NCBI GenBank assembly: GCA_019359595.1
Contig: JAHHGZ010000050.1
Location: forward strand, 1-51,131
From: Cyanomargarita calcarea GSE-NOS-MK-12-04C
GTDB lineage: Bacteria > Cyanobacteriota > Cyanobacteriia > Cyanobacteriales > Nostocaceae
DNA: 51,131 bases
Direction of reading: 5' to 3'
Shown in pieces: positions 25,204-34,919 of this stretch (position 1 is its first letter; every line of letters begins with the position of its first letter). Below the pieces are notes generated by a model that made no database searches, had not been told where the DNA came from, and was given only the letters and a program-made list of their open reading frames with translations. The position numbers and the translations under genes were made by a program.

Positions 25204-27360
25204 ATGTCTCAGTATGCCAATTTAGAACAAGCGCTAAAATATTACTTCGGTTATGATAAATTCCGCCCTGGACAGCGGCAAATTATCGAGGGTGCCCTAC
25301 AAGATCGGGATTTTCTAATTGTAATGCCGACTGGCGGGGGAAAGTCGTTGTGCTTTCAACTACCTGCGCTGCTGAAAAAAGGCTTAACTGTGGTAGTGTC
25401 GCCATTGATCGCTTTGATGCAAGATCAAGTGGACTCGCTGCGAAAAAATGGGATTGCGGCAACATTTCTCAATAGCAGTCTTAATTCTTACGAAGTGCGA
25501 TCGCGGGAACAAGCGATTCTCAGTGGTAAGGTGAAGTTACTATACACCGCTCCAGAACGTCTCCTCAGTGAAAAATTTCTACCATTTCTCGATTTAGTAC
25601 AGCACGAAGTTGGTATTTCGACTTTTGCGATTGATGAAGCGCACTGCGTTTCGGAGTGGGGACACGATTTTCGTCCAGAATACCGCCAGATGAGGACGCT
25701 GCGGAAACGTTATCCGAATGTCCCCACTCTTGCACTGACTGCCACTGCCACCGATCGCGTCCGTGGTGACATCATAGAACAACTCGGGCTAAAAGAACCC
25801 AACATCCACATCGCTAGCTTCAACCGGGATAATCTTTATTACGAAGTTCGCAACAAAACTAAGACTGCTTATGCAGAAATATTGCAACTTGTCCGTGAAA
25901 CTGAAGGTTCGGGAATCATCTATTGTTTAACTCGAAAAAAGGTTGATGAACTCACACTAAAGCTGCAACAAGATAAAGTTTCTGTAATTTCGTATCATGC
26001 AGGTTTAAGTGATGAAGAACGCAGCAAAAATCAAACCACCTTTATTCGCGATGATGTGCGGATAATGGTGGCGACAGTTGCCTTTGGGATGGGGATAAAT
26101 AAACCCGACGTCCGGTTTGTGATTCATCACGATATTCCACGTAATTTAGAGAGTTACTATCAAGAATCAGGTAGAGCAGGCAGAGATGGGGAACCTTCTC
26201 GCTGCACGCTGTTTTTAAGTTTTGGTGATGTTAAAACTATTGAATATCTTATCTCTCAAAAACCAGACCCCCAAGAACAATTAATTGCCAGACAACAGTT
26301 AAGGCAAATGATAGATTATGCCGAGGGGACAGACTGCCGGAGGACAATTCAACTTGGTTATTTTGGGGAACGTTTTCCAGGAAACTGTGCTGGTTGTGAT
26401 AATTGCCGTTTTCCCAAACCAGTACAAGACTGGACAATTGAAGCGATGAAATTTTTATCTTGTGTCGCTCGTTGTAAAGAAAAATTTGGTATGGGTCATA
26501 TTGTAGATGTATTGCGTGGTTCAAAAAATCAGAGAATTACTGATTACGGACATGACAAACTTTCTACTTATGGAATTGGTAAAGATAGAACTGTAGATGA
26601 GTGGCGAATGTTGGCACGTTCTTTATTGCATCAAGGTTTATTAGAACAAACTGCCGATGGTTACTCTGTTTTGAAACTTAACCCTCACAGTTGGGAAGTA
26701 ATGCGCCGACTGCGTACAGTTTCTATTGCCGTTCCCGTGGCACAAAAAATTACTTGGGAAGGGGGAAGTGAGAAAGCCGCAGAAGCGGAAATGCTGATGC
26801 AGAGGTTGCGTGCTTTGCGCAAGAAAATTGCTGACGAACAGTCAGTTGCACCCTACATGATTTTTCTTGATTCCACACTTAAATTAATGGCGGAGATTAA
26901 ACCCCAAAATTTAACTGAATTTAGTAAACTTTCTGGTGTAGGTAGTAATAAACTCCAACAATATGGTGAGTTATTCATCACAAAAATTCGTGCATATTGT
27001 CAAGAGCAAGGTTTAGTAGAGCAAAGTTCCAACTCTAAACCTATACTTAATTTACCTTCAGATACTGAATTAATGACTTTGCAATTACATCAACAAGGCT
27101 TGAGTATACAAGAAATAGCTCGAAGACGTAATGTGCGCCCAACAACAATTATTCGCCATCTTTCTGATTTAATTGAGAAGAAACAAGCAGTAGATATCCA
27201 GAAATTAGTTCCTTTAGAGCATCAGCAAAAAATTATTCAAGTATTGGAAACTCTTGGTGATATAGCTTTGACTCCGATTAAAGAGTATTTGGGTGATAGT
27301 TATAGTTTTGATGAAATTCGTTTAGTTAGAGGTATATGGCGGCAGAAAGGTCGTAAATAA
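25204..27360 (+). CDS. recQ: ATP-dependent DNA helicase RecQ
   Basis: RecQ unwinds 3'-tailed and branched DNA in recombination repair. The 718-residue protein has Walker A PTGGGKS (about 42-48), the DEAH box (144-147) in IDEAHCVSEWGHDFRPEYRQ, motif VI SGRAGRDG, a zinc-binding cluster around CRRTIQLGYFGERFPGNCAGCDNC, an RQC winged helix, an HRDC domain (about 520-590) and a C-terminal helix-turn-helix domain (about 615-715) often seen in longer RecQ proteins. The ORF is complete; no partner gene is adjacent. It is divergent from the metal-sensor gene. Confidence 0.97.
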   Translation: MSQYANLEQALKYYFGYDKFRPGQRQIIEGALQDRDFLIVMPTGGGKSLCFQLPALLKKGLTVVVSPLIALMQDQVDSLRKNGIAATFLNSSLNSYEVRSREQAILSGKVKLLYTAPERLLSEKFLPFLDLVQHEVGISTFAIDEAHCVSEWGHDFRPEYRQMRTLRKRYPNVPTLALTATATDRVRGDIIEQLGLKEPNIHIASFNRDNLYYEVRNKTKTAYAEILQLVRETEGSGIIYCLTRKKVDELTLKLQQDKVSVISYHAGLSDEERSKNQTTFIRDDVRIMVATVAFGMGINKPDVRFVIHHDIPRNLESYYQESGRAGRDGEPSRCTLFLSFGDVKTIEYLISQKPDPQEQLIARQQLRQMIDYAEGTDCRRTIQLGYFGERFPGNCAGCDNCRFPKPVQDWTIEAMKFLSCVARCKEKFGMGHIVDVLRGSKNQRITDYGHDKLSTYGIGKDRTVDEWRMLARSLLHQGLLEQTADGYSVLKLNPHSWEVMRRLRTVSIAVPVAQKITWEGGSEKAAEAEMLMQRLRALRKKIADEQSVAPYMIFLDSTLKLMAEIKPQNLTEFSKLSGVGSNKLQQYGELFITKIRAYCQEQGLVEQSSNSKPILNLPSDTELMTLQLHQQGLSIQEIARRRNVRPTTIIRHLSDLIEKKQAVDIQKLVPLEHQQKIIQVLETLGDIALTPIKEYLGDSYSFDEIRLVRGIWRQKGRK

Positions 27361-27525
27361 TTAAGCCCCCTGCCCCCAATTCTGGGGGAAAATAAAATTC
27401 AAAGTCCCCCAAAATTGGCGGATTTAGTTCTGTTTTTTTATTCATCAATTATTTATTGACAGATTACTAGATGTGGTGAGTGTTTACTTGAAACAATTAT
27501 GCAGAGACGTTTTATCCGAGAGTTG

Positions 27526-27632
27526 GGGGTTTAAGACCCCAACCTCTACAGGTCGCCCGTTTTAAGTTGGGGTCTGAATCCACATTTCAAAACCTCTTCC
27601 TTCTTCCTTCTTCCTTCTTCCTTCATTCAAGG
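27526..27632 (+). repeat. GAAGGAA-tailed dispersed repeat, copy 4
   Basis: GGGGTTTAAGACCCCAACCT, AAGTTGGGGTCTGAATCC and a CTTCTTCC tail ending CATTCAAGG match copy 2 inside mltG closely. It lies between the convergent recQ and amidase genes. A CCCCCAATTCTGGGGG hairpin at 27373-27388 follows recQ. Confidence 0.88.
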
Positions 27633-27650
27633 AACATCTCTACATAATTG

Positions 27651-28388
27651 TTATTTAATTTGGCAATGACCTGCAAAAATAAAATGCTCTCGACGATTTG
27701 CTTTACTGCTATCAATCCACTCAACTAAATAATGGTTCTCTTCAAAATAGGAATTTAAAATTGGATAATTTCCAGGTGCAAGACTAATACAGCTACCAGC
27801 AGGTAAATTTTGTACTTGCTCAGTTGAAGGTTTCAGAAAAGTTGGTTGTTTAACTACCAAGGTTTGTGGCTTACTATCTCCTGATTTGTCTGTCAATCCT
27901 TTAGTAATAGCATTAGCGATCGCAACCGCGTTATATTTTGCCATATCAATCGGGGAATCACAAAAACAGCACTCAATTAAGATAGCTGGCATATTGGTAT
28001 TCGTCAAAACAAAAAAGTTGAGAATTTTCACACCTCTATTTCTAAATCCGAGTGCGACAAGTTGTTCCAAAACTCGATTTGCAACTTCACTACCCTTTTT
28101 AGTCAAGGCATAAACTTCTGTACCGTTAGCTATTCCATTACTAGCATTAAAGTGGATCGAGGCATAAAAATCTACTTTCTCGGTATTAGCTTTCTCTGTT
28201 CTTTGACGAAGAGAATCACTCAGAGCATTGGCAAACTTTGGCGTACAATTTATCACCGTATGACCAGCCTTTTGGAGATTTTTAATGACAATCTCCCCAA
28301 CTTCTTTAGTTAGTTTATCTTCTTGTTGAATTCCAGAAGCGCCAGTATCGTGTGGGCAATTATGACCTATATCAATACCAAATTTCAT
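27651..28388 (-). CDS. N-acetylmuramoyl-L-alanine amidase (Amidase_3 type)
   Basis: Amidase_3 enzymes are zinc hydrolases that cut the bond between MurNAc and the stem peptide. This 245-residue protein starts with FGIDIGHNCPHDTGA, has the YASIHFNAS motif with a zinc-binding His, and ends its catalytic part with AILIECCFCDSPID, where the Glu is catalytic. No signal peptide is visible, which is unusual for a wall enzyme and suggests a lysis-linked or non-classical export route. The last ~70 residues form an uncharacterised tail. The 494-bp upstream interval holds a MITE-like repeat and a terminator. Confidence 0.9.
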   Translation of the reverse strand: MKFGIDIGHNCPHDTGASGIQQEDKLTKEVGEIVIKNLQKAGHTVINCTPKFANALSDSLRQRTEKANTEKVDFYASIHFNASNGIANGTEVYALTKKGSEVANRVLEQLVALGFRNRGVKILNFFVLTNTNMPAILIECCFCDSPIDMAKYNAVAIANAITKGLTDKSGDSKPQTLVVKQPTFLKPSTEQVQNLPAGSCISLAPGNYPILNSYFEENHYLVEWIDSSKANRREHFIFAGHCQIK

Positions 28389-28641
28389 ATCAACTCCATC
28401 ATTCTAGCCAAATCTAGGTTTTAGCAAAGCAAAATAATGCTAGCCTGTCTTAGTTATAAATAAATTAGTTGACTTTGTTTGTAGTAAAGATGTTTTTCGT
28501 TTACTAATAAATAGTGAGTTATTAATATTTTATTAGAGTTAATTAAAACATCAAATTACTATTATTCTCTATCTGAAACGATTAGTTATATTAGGAATAT
28601 TTACTGAAATAGGAATAATTAACCGCAGATGGAATGTACTT

Positions 28642-28750
28642 ATACCAATTCTGTATGAAGATGCACATAATCAAGACCCCCCTGTAGTCCCCCCTTGGCA
28701 AGGGGGGACTACAGGGGGGTAATATATGCAGCTTCACAAAGAAACGGTAT
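28642..28750 (-). repeat. MITE-like palindromic repeat, copy B
   Basis: The 109-bp unit is an inverted copy of 13724-13824. Ends ATACCAATTCTGTATGAAG and CTTCACAAAGAAACGGTAT are imperfect inverted repeats, and the centre is a strong stem TAGTCCCCCCTTG/CAAGGGGGGACTA. Bases 28389-28641 are AT-rich with no gene. Confidence 0.88.
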
Positions 28751-28801
28751 TACGCAAAAAGTATATTATATAGCCTTCCTAAATCAACCGTGAAAAATAA
28801 G

Positions 28802-28831
28802 ATTCCCGACAACTTTCACGAAGTCGGGAAT
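28802..28831 (-). terminator. Terminator of the csbD-like gene
   Basis: ATTCCCGAC (28802-28810) pairs with GTCGGGAAT (28823-28831). Read on the minus strand it is followed by CTTATTTTTC, an acceptable T-run. Confidence 0.75.
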
Positions 28832-28882
28832 TTAGGTATGCAGGATTTTTATTTATGACTGAGTTAATTAATCAACAGCTTC

Positions 28883-29260
28883 TTACAAGTTACTTGCTTT
28901 GGCATCTCTTGCTTGATAGCGACGAATATTATTCTCAGCTTGTCGGGATTTACCTTCAATCTCAGACTCGGAACCACCTTGAGTTATGCGAATTTCTCCT
29001 TCGGCTTGCTTTGCCTTACCTTCAACTTGATCTTCGCGATCGCCTGAAATGTTCCCCAAGGTTTCTTGGGTTTTTCCTTGGGCTTTCTGAAGATTACCCT
29101 TGACTTTATTGCCTAAATCTGAATTAGCTTCAGCAAGGTAAATATTACTCTGATTGACATCAATGCTTTGGGCTAAAACATTAGCAGCATTGGTGAAAGT
29201 CAAAAAGATTCCCAAGGCTAAAATCAGCAATAACTTCCTAGCTGGCTGAATTAATTTCAT
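28883..29260 (-). CDS. CsbD-like stress protein with signal peptide
   Basis: A 125-residue protein with an N-terminal signal sequence (MKLIQPARK, hydrophobic LLLILALGIFL, cleavage near VLAQS) and a CsbD-like region: LGNKVKGNLQKAQGKTQETLGN and EDQVEGKAKQAEGEIR. CsbD proteins are small, hydrophilic and induced by general stress; an exported form is less common. I chose the ATG at 29258-29260 because AGAGGG precedes it and the signal peptide starts there; an upstream in-frame start at 29293 adds 11 residues. Confidence 0.83.
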   Translation of the reverse strand: MKLIQPARKLLLILALGIFLTFTNAANVLAQSIDVNQSNIYLAEANSDLGNKVKGNLQKAQGKTQETLGNISGDREDQVEGKAKQAEGEIRITQGGSESEIEGKSRQAENNIRRYQARDAKASNL

Positions 29261-29362
29261 GCAAATGCCCTCTAGTAATGTGTAGGATTTCATAACACCC
29301 TCACTAAAGTATTTGCTATCTGTGTCGTTTTCTTCTTCCTCTAGTTATAGATATTAGGTTAA

Positions 29363-29905
29363 TTACCATCCCCAGCTACCAGGAACACCTTTGAAAGGTC
29401 CGACAATCTCGCTTGTTATCCAACCACCGTAGAAATTACCAGGTTGCGGTTGTACTTTCTCTCCATCAATGTAACAAGCATCCATCACATGAGCATAAAA
29501 AGCTACATAATCTTTTATAGATGCAAAAGGTTCGGTGGGTTCAGGGTAGAACCATGCGACGTTTTGCGCTTCTTTATCCCCGACCCGGATTGTGTAGTAA
29601 CCAGCATTTCCTTTCCACTCACAAAAGCTAGATTGTGGCATCAAAATGAGGTATTCCATTTCGATATCTGTAGGGGGAATGTAATAAACAGGAGGATGAC
29701 TGGTTTCTAATACACGTTTAGCATTGTGGGTATCTGCAAGGGTTACACCGTTAAAAATGATTTGGATATGTTTGTTTACGTTTTCCAAGCGAGGAGGACG
29801 GGGATAGTCCCAGACAGATTCTTGTCCTGGATCTGGTTCGATGCGTTGGGGAGAAAACATATTTATGCTGAATGGAGGAATTTCAGGTATGTTATTACGT
29901 TGCAT
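29363..29905 (-). CDS. DUF427 domain-containing protein
   Basis: The 180-residue protein matches DUF427: a beta-rich fold with NGVTLADTHNAKRVLETSHPPVYYIPPTDI, FCEWKGNAGYYTI and VAWFYPEPTEPFASIKDYVAFY. It is soluble, with no signal peptide. The family is wide in cyanobacteria, actinobacteria and fungi and has no agreed enzyme activity. It lies 100 bp upstream of the csbD-like gene on the same strand, separated by a short gap, so co-transcription is possible. Confidence 0.87.
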   Translation of the reverse strand: MQRNNIPEIPPFSINMFSPQRIEPDPGQESVWDYPRPPRLENVNKHIQIIFNGVTLADTHNAKRVLETSHPPVYYIPPTDIEMEYLILMPQSSFCEWKGNAGYYTIRVGDKEAQNVAWFYPEPTEPFASIKDYVAFYAHVMDACYIDGEKVQPQPGNFYGGWITSEIVGPFKGVPGSWGW

Positions 29906-30020
29906 TGCAACGTAAGAATAAAGGTTGATGGTAGTTGAATTACTTTAACACCAACCGTATTGGTTTAAATTACCCCCTCTTTGCTTGCAGGGGGTCACCG
30001 TTGAGGGTAGGGTTAGGGGA

Positions 30021-31604
30021 TTAACGTACCTCTTTCAAACTATCAACTTGCTTGGTAAACATTTCGGTAAACAAACTAATAACACTCCTTTCTTCGCGCA
30101 CCTTAATGTTCGCGCTGATAGACATTCCAGATTGTAAATAAATATTTTTGCCTTTAATATTTAGCGATTGTTTATTCAAACGAATTTTCGCGGGAAATCG
30201 ATAAAATTGATGTGTTTGATCCGGTGGTAATGCGTCTGAACCTATTGAAACTACTTCTCCCTTAATATCGCCAAATTCGCTATAAGGAAAAGAATCGATT
30301 CTGACATCTACCTTCATTCCTTCGCGGACAAAACCAATGTCTTTATTGGTGATAAATGCTTCTGCAATGAAGTTCTCGTTAGGGACAATTGTAAGTAGTT
30401 TTTGACTGGAATTAGCTACAAAACCTGCATTTTTGGCTTGTAAATCAAAAATTGTTCCTGCCACCGGAGCGCGAAGTTCTTGATATTTAACGTTTAACTG
30501 AGTTTGAGTAATTTTGCTGTTAATTTCAGCTAAACGTTGTTCATTTTCGATCAATACTTTTGAAAATTGGCTGTCGATTTCAGCCATGCGTTTTTTATTA
30601 TCAGCTATTTGATCCAAAACACCTTTATTAGAGACGGCAACTGTAGTATTTAATTCTTCTCTTCCTTGTTGGATACTAAATCCTAGGCGTTTTTGTTCCT
30701 CGCCTAATTGTGCTATTTGCCCATTGAGATTTTGTACTTTTTGTTGCTGCTGGAGGTATTGAAGTTGCGCGATCGCTCCTTCTTCTGCTAAAGTTTTCAT
30801 CTTACCCAAGATATTGTCTTCGATGACAAGACTTGCTTGGGTATCGCTAATTTTAAGTTTGTTTTCAGAAATTTGTTTATTAACTTGTTCAGTTTGAAAT
30901 TTTGCAGCCGCTGCCCGAGAATCTAATTCTCTTTTTGCACTTTCTAGACGTGCTTGCTCATCAACTCCCAAACCTTTTCCTGTCCCGGAATTAGTTAATT
31001 GAGTCCGCAATAATTCATTTTCTGCAAGTAATCCGGCACGATTTTTCAATAAAAAGGCAATTTCTTGAGGTAATTGACCGCGCAATAATGCAACTTCTGC
31101 AGCAACGGTAGAACTACTACCCATGAGATTGCGATAAATCTGGTTTTCTTGGAGTAACGAATTTTTAACTTTATTTAAATAAACTAGTTCTGCATTTGTA
31201 GCAACAGAATCAAAAGTTAGCAACAAATCATTAAATTTTACTTTTTGTCCATCTTTGACAAAAAGCTGCTTCACCACACCAGCAACTGGTGCTTGTACTT
31301 CTTTAACTGTTCCTTGGGGTTTTAATTGACCGGTTGCTGGCACTACCTGCTCAATTTTTGCAAAATAAGCCCAACCAATCCCAAAACATGCTAAACCCAC
31401 TAATGTCACCATGATTGCACGGGACCAAATTGGAGATTGGCGCAGCACAACGGATTGCTCAAAATCAAAATTGTACCCGTTGGTGTTAATTAAAGTTGGC
31501 TTCGCAGTCTTAGATTCCGCTAACATTACCCGTGAATCTAGCTTTGTTCCGTTTTTGTGCTTGCCGTTGCCGTTACCGTTACCGTTAGTATGATTGCCAT
31601 TCAT
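30021..31604 (-). CDS. HlyD family secretion adaptor
   Basis: This 527-residue periplasmic adaptor links an inner-membrane ABC exporter to an outer-membrane channel. After a cytoplasmic tail comes one membrane span (about 62-84, IMVTLVGLACFGIGWAYF), then a barrel-sandwich half (VVPATGQLKPQGTVKEVQAPVAGVVKQLFVKDGQKV), a long coiled-coil hairpin (about 135-375), the second half (LRAPVAGTIFDLQAKNAG) and a beta-barrel ending. The first 20 residues are an Asn/Gly run encoded by a hexamer-like simple repeat. It follows the exporter gene on the same strand, with a heptad tract between, and is very likely its partner. Confidence 0.93.
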   Translation of the reverse strand: MNGNHTNGNGNGNGKHKNGTKLDSRVMLAESKTAKPTLINTNGYNFDFEQSVVLRQSPIWSRAIMVTLVGLACFGIGWAYFAKIEQVVPATGQLKPQGTVKEVQAPVAGVVKQLFVKDGQKVKFNDLLLTFDSVATNAELVYLNKVKNSLLQENQIYRNLMGSSSTVAAEVALLRGQLPQEIAFLLKNRAGLLAENELLRTQLTNSGTGKGLGVDEQARLESAKRELDSRAAAAKFQTEQVNKQISENKLKISDTQASLVIEDNILGKMKTLAEEGAIAQLQYLQQQQKVQNLNGQIAQLGEEQKRLGFSIQQGREELNTTVAVSNKGVLDQIADNKKRMAEIDSQFSKVLIENEQRLAEINSKITQTQLNVKYQELRAPVAGTIFDLQAKNAGFVANSSQKLLTIVPNENFIAEAFITNKDIGFVREGMKVDVRIDSFPYSEFGDIKGEVVSIGSDALPPDQTHQFYRFPAKIRLNKQSLNIKGKNIYLQSGMSISANIKVREERSVISLFTEMFTKQVDSLKEVR

Positions 31605-31611
31605 AGAAATT

Positions 31612-31767
31612 AGGGAGTTGGTTGTTAGTTATTAGTTGTTAGCTGTTAGTTGTTAGCTGTTAGTTGTTAACTGTTAGTTGTACCCGGAGGGAAGCCGCAA
31701 GCGTCTATGGGTGTTGGTTGTTATCCATTTATTCCTAACTCCTAACTCCTAACTCCTAACTCCTAAC
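31612..31767 (-). repeat. Heptad-type repeats between hlyD and the exporter gene
   Basis: TTGTTAG/CTGTTAG heptads (31612-31680) and an ACTCCTA tract (31736-31766) flank a short GC-rich segment. The pattern resembles 9195-9276. Confidence 0.85.
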
Positions 31768-31770
31768 AAA

Positions 31771-34700
31771 TTACACATTCACTTCTTGTTGATTAAAAAG
31801 ATAAAAATAATGACCTCTCATCGCCATTAATTCTGGATGGCTTCCTTGTTCAATTACTCTACCACCATCCATTACAACAATCAGGTCTGCATTCTTCACT
31901 GTATTCAGTCTATGGGTGATGAAAAATACAGTGCTTTCTTTAAATGCACCAGCTAAATTTAAACAAACTTGTCGCTCTGTGGGATAATCTAAAGCGCTGG
32001 TTGCTTCATCTAAAACGAGTAATTTTGGTCTTTGTAAAACGGAACGGGCGATTGCAATTCTTTGTCTTTGTCCTCCGGAAAGTGATGCACCTCTTTCGCC
32101 GACTCGGGTATTGTAACCATTGGGCAAGTTCATGATAAAGTCGTGAGCGGCGGCGATGCGAGCAGCTTCAATAATTTCTTCGGTCGTAGCGTCGGGATTT
32201 GTGAGCGCGATATTTTCTTGGACGTTGCCATCAAATAACAGTGTTTCTTGAGGAACTACGCCAATTTGTCGCCGCAGGGAATAAAGTTCGACTTTAGAAA
32301 CATCGTAACCATCAACTAAGATTCTACCTGCTTCTGGTTCGTAAAGTCTAATGAGCAATTTCGTTAATGTACTTTTACCTGCGCCACTTTGTCCGACAAT
32401 TCCGACAAATTTGCCTGGAGCAAAATCAAGGTTTACATTACAAAGTTGTAGCGGCCCATTTGTTGCAAATCGGAAGGAAACATTTTCATATTTGACTGCT
32501 CCGATAATTGCAGGTAAGGGAATATTTTGACGGTCTTTTTCCGCTTCTTGTGGTGTATCGACAATATCGCTCAAACGTTCTAAAGATAAAGCGGTTTCTT
32601 GGAAGCTTTGCCAAAGTTGAGCTAAACGTAAAATTGGGCTTGTAACATAACCTGAGATAATCCGGAAGGCAATTAATTCTCCTAAGGTTAAATCTCCTTG
32701 GAGTACTAAATAAGCACCCACCCATAACACTAGTAATGCACTGAGTTTGTTGAGAAAGTTGCTAGTAGAATTGGCGAGTGTAGAAGTGATAACGGTTTTA
32801 AAACCAGCAGCAACAAAACGGGCATAACGCTCTTGCCAAGAAAAACGCGATCGCAATTCGATATTTTGCGCTTTCACTGTCTGAATACCTGACATCACCT
32901 CAACTAAATATGACTGCGTTTCGGCATTTCTCTCAGCTTTGGCACGTAATTGTCTACTAACAGTCGGAGAAGCAATTAATGTCAGCAGCACAAAGATTGG
33001 AATGGTTCCCAAACCAACTAATGTTAGTTGCCAACTGTAAAACAGCATGACGACGACATACACTAGGGAAAATATCGCATCTAACCCTACTGTTAATGCT
33101 GTACCTGTAAGAAATTGACGGATGTTTTCTAATTCGTTGATGCGTGTGGAAAGTTCTCCCACCGGTCGTTTTTCAAAATAACGCAGTGGTAGTCTGAGTA
33201 GATGGTCGATTATTTCCGAACCCAAACCCATATCAATGCGGTTGGTGGTATCAACAAATAAGTAAGTCCGCAATGTCGTCAGGACTGCTTCAAAAACACC
33301 TACCACTAACAGTAAAACACCCAAAATATGCAGGGTACTAATACTATTTTGGGCTATTACTTTGTCGATAATTAACTGGATGACTAGGGGGTTTGCTAAG
33401 GCTGCTAATTGAACAAAAAAGGAAGCAATAAATACTTCTATGAGTACCCGCCGATAGCGCGATAAATAGGGAGCAAACCACCGCAAACCGAAGCGTTCTT
33501 GGGGTGTTTCTTTTGTAGGAGCAAGTAGCAATACCCTGATTTGTGGAGGATAATTGCTTTCCTCAATATCTAATTTCGCAATCAGTTCCGCAGGTTTGCA
33601 GCGGACAATGCCTTTTTCTGGGACACCTAAAACAATAGTGCGATCGCTTGCTTCATATAGCACAGCATAACTTTCACTATAACGAATCAGTGCTGGTGTC
33701 GGAATGCGTGTAATACTACTAGTTGGTATATCTACTAGCTGTGCTTTGAGTCCAATTAACTCCGAGAGATAAGCACAAAGCTGGAAAGATATTGTACCTT
33801 GGCGCTGCATTTGTTCGCTGAAAACGCGACGCACCACCTCCTTGCGAAATGGCATTTCCAAATGTTTTGATACCATTTGAAAACAGGCGATCGCGCCCAT
33901 TAATTCTCCCTTACCGCGCACAAATGGGTATTTTATCTTTTTGGAGTCACCCTTTGGCGGCAATGTTTCTGACGGCTCGGCTTCTTCATCTGGTGCGTAG
34001 GGAATTTCCAGACTTTGCGTAATACTGGATTGAGTATTGTTTCCGGCTAGATAGGATGTTGGAATTTCGAGAAATGATAAATCCGACGGATGCATCCCAA
34101 TTAAACGCGCAGGGCCTCTCCCTGTCACTTCAATTGCATCTCGGATATCGTTTAATTCCAAGCGAGAACCAGGGAGAAAGTTTCTGATAGTTCCCCCACC
34201 ACTAACAAACCAAATATGTTCGCTACCAAGTTGCGCTAAAGTAGTTTTACCCGGTTGTAAGTAATGGACGATTGCTCGATTAAAAGCTTGTTGGGAAACT
34301 TCTTTAAGATTTAAACCAACTTTTGCATTTTGTGCTAGTTGCGAAGAAATTATCTCAAATACTTCTACCAAATGACAGCGGTTTTTGATGGATGAAGCAA
34401 AAACTGGATACTGATTTAGGAAGCTTAAAAAATCAGCCGCAGCCAAAGTCAAACAAACTACTTCTGTAGAAGCGATCGCTGTTTCACAGGAAACCTCCCG
34501 CAATAAACCGATATCACCAATAATTTCCCCTGGTTGCAGCAATTTTAACGTGATTGGCATTTTCGTGCGGGGGTCATATCCCAACAACCGCACCTGTCCC
34601 TCATAAATAATTGCTATCCGATCGGGGATGCCTTCTTTACCGATAATTTTCTGACCAATGCGAAAACGCCAAGGTTGGAGTTGTTGTGATAAACTAGCGA

Positions 34701-34776
34701 TCGCCTCAGGTGGTAGTTTGTCAAAGCCCTCAACAGTCGCAAGAAATTGTTCAAAATTAGTTTGTATATAAGTCAT
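31771..34776 (-). CDS. Type I secretion ABC exporter with cyclic-nucleotide-binding and degenerate C39 domains
   Basis: A 1001-residue exporter with an N-terminal cyclic-nucleotide-binding-like domain (about 15-130: QLQPWRFRIGQKIIGKEG, PGEIIGDIGLL), a linker, a C39-like domain (about 275-410), six membrane spans (about 440-710) and an ABC domain with GQSGAGKST (about 794-802), LSGGQ and LLVLDEATSALD. In the C39-like part the catalytic Cys, His and Asp positions read Met (in ELMGAIAC), Tyr (in SYAVL) and Val (in VPEKG), so it should not cleave leaders and probably only binds substrate, as in HlyB. The cNMP-C39-ABC order recalls HetC-type exporters. It sits between a PpiC-like gene and hlyD. 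The substrate is unknown. Confidence 0.93.
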   Translation of the reverse strand: MTYIQTNFEQFLATVEGFDKLPPEAIASLSQQLQPWRFRIGQKIIGKEGIPDRIAIIYEGQVRLLGYDPRTKMPITLKLLQPGEIIGDIGLLREVSCETAIASTEVVCLTLAAADFLSFLNQYPVFASSIKNRCHLVEVFEIISSQLAQNAKVGLNLKEVSQQAFNRAIVHYLQPGKTTLAQLGSEHIWFVSGGGTIRNFLPGSRLELNDIRDAIEVTGRGPARLIGMHPSDLSFLEIPTSYLAGNNTQSSITQSLEIPYAPDEEAEPSETLPPKGDSKKIKYPFVRGKGELMGAIACFQMVSKHLEMPFRKEVVRRVFSEQMQRQGTISFQLCAYLSELIGLKAQLVDIPTSSITRIPTPALIRYSESYAVLYEASDRTIVLGVPEKGIVRCKPAELIAKLDIEESNYPPQIRVLLLAPTKETPQERFGLRWFAPYLSRYRRVLIEVFIASFFVQLAALANPLVIQLIIDKVIAQNSISTLHILGVLLLVVGVFEAVLTTLRTYLFVDTTNRIDMGLGSEIIDHLLRLPLRYFEKRPVGELSTRINELENIRQFLTGTALTVGLDAIFSLVYVVVMLFYSWQLTLVGLGTIPIFVLLTLIASPTVSRQLRAKAERNAETQSYLVEVMSGIQTVKAQNIELRSRFSWQERYARFVAAGFKTVITSTLANSTSNFLNKLSALLVLWVGAYLVLQGDLTLGELIAFRIISGYVTSPILRLAQLWQSFQETALSLERLSDIVDTPQEAEKDRQNIPLPAIIGAVKYENVSFRFATNGPLQLCNVNLDFAPGKFVGIVGQSGAGKSTLTKLLIRLYEPEAGRILVDGYDVSKVELYSLRRQIGVVPQETLLFDGNVQENIALTNPDATTEEIIEAARIAAAHDFIMNLPNGYNTRVGERGASLSGGQRQRIAIARSVLQRPKLLVLDEATSALDYPTERQVCLNLAGAFKESTVFFITHRLNTVKNADLIVVMDGGRVIEQGSHPELMAMRGHYFYLFNQQEVNV

Positions 34777-34919
34777 CTCGATTTTAGATTTTGGATTAGC
34801 AAGTAGAAATTATTAACTGCGTACACCATAATGTATTAAAATTAGGTTTTATTCAAGACAAGCACCCTAACCTTCTCTTCGAGACACCAACGGTATCTTG
34901 CTTATTGACTATTTGCGCA

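Noticed and set aside
33500-34000. Active C39 leader peptidase in the exporter
   Set aside because: The catalytic Cys, His and Asp positions are Met, Tyr and Val, so cleavage activity is not supported.
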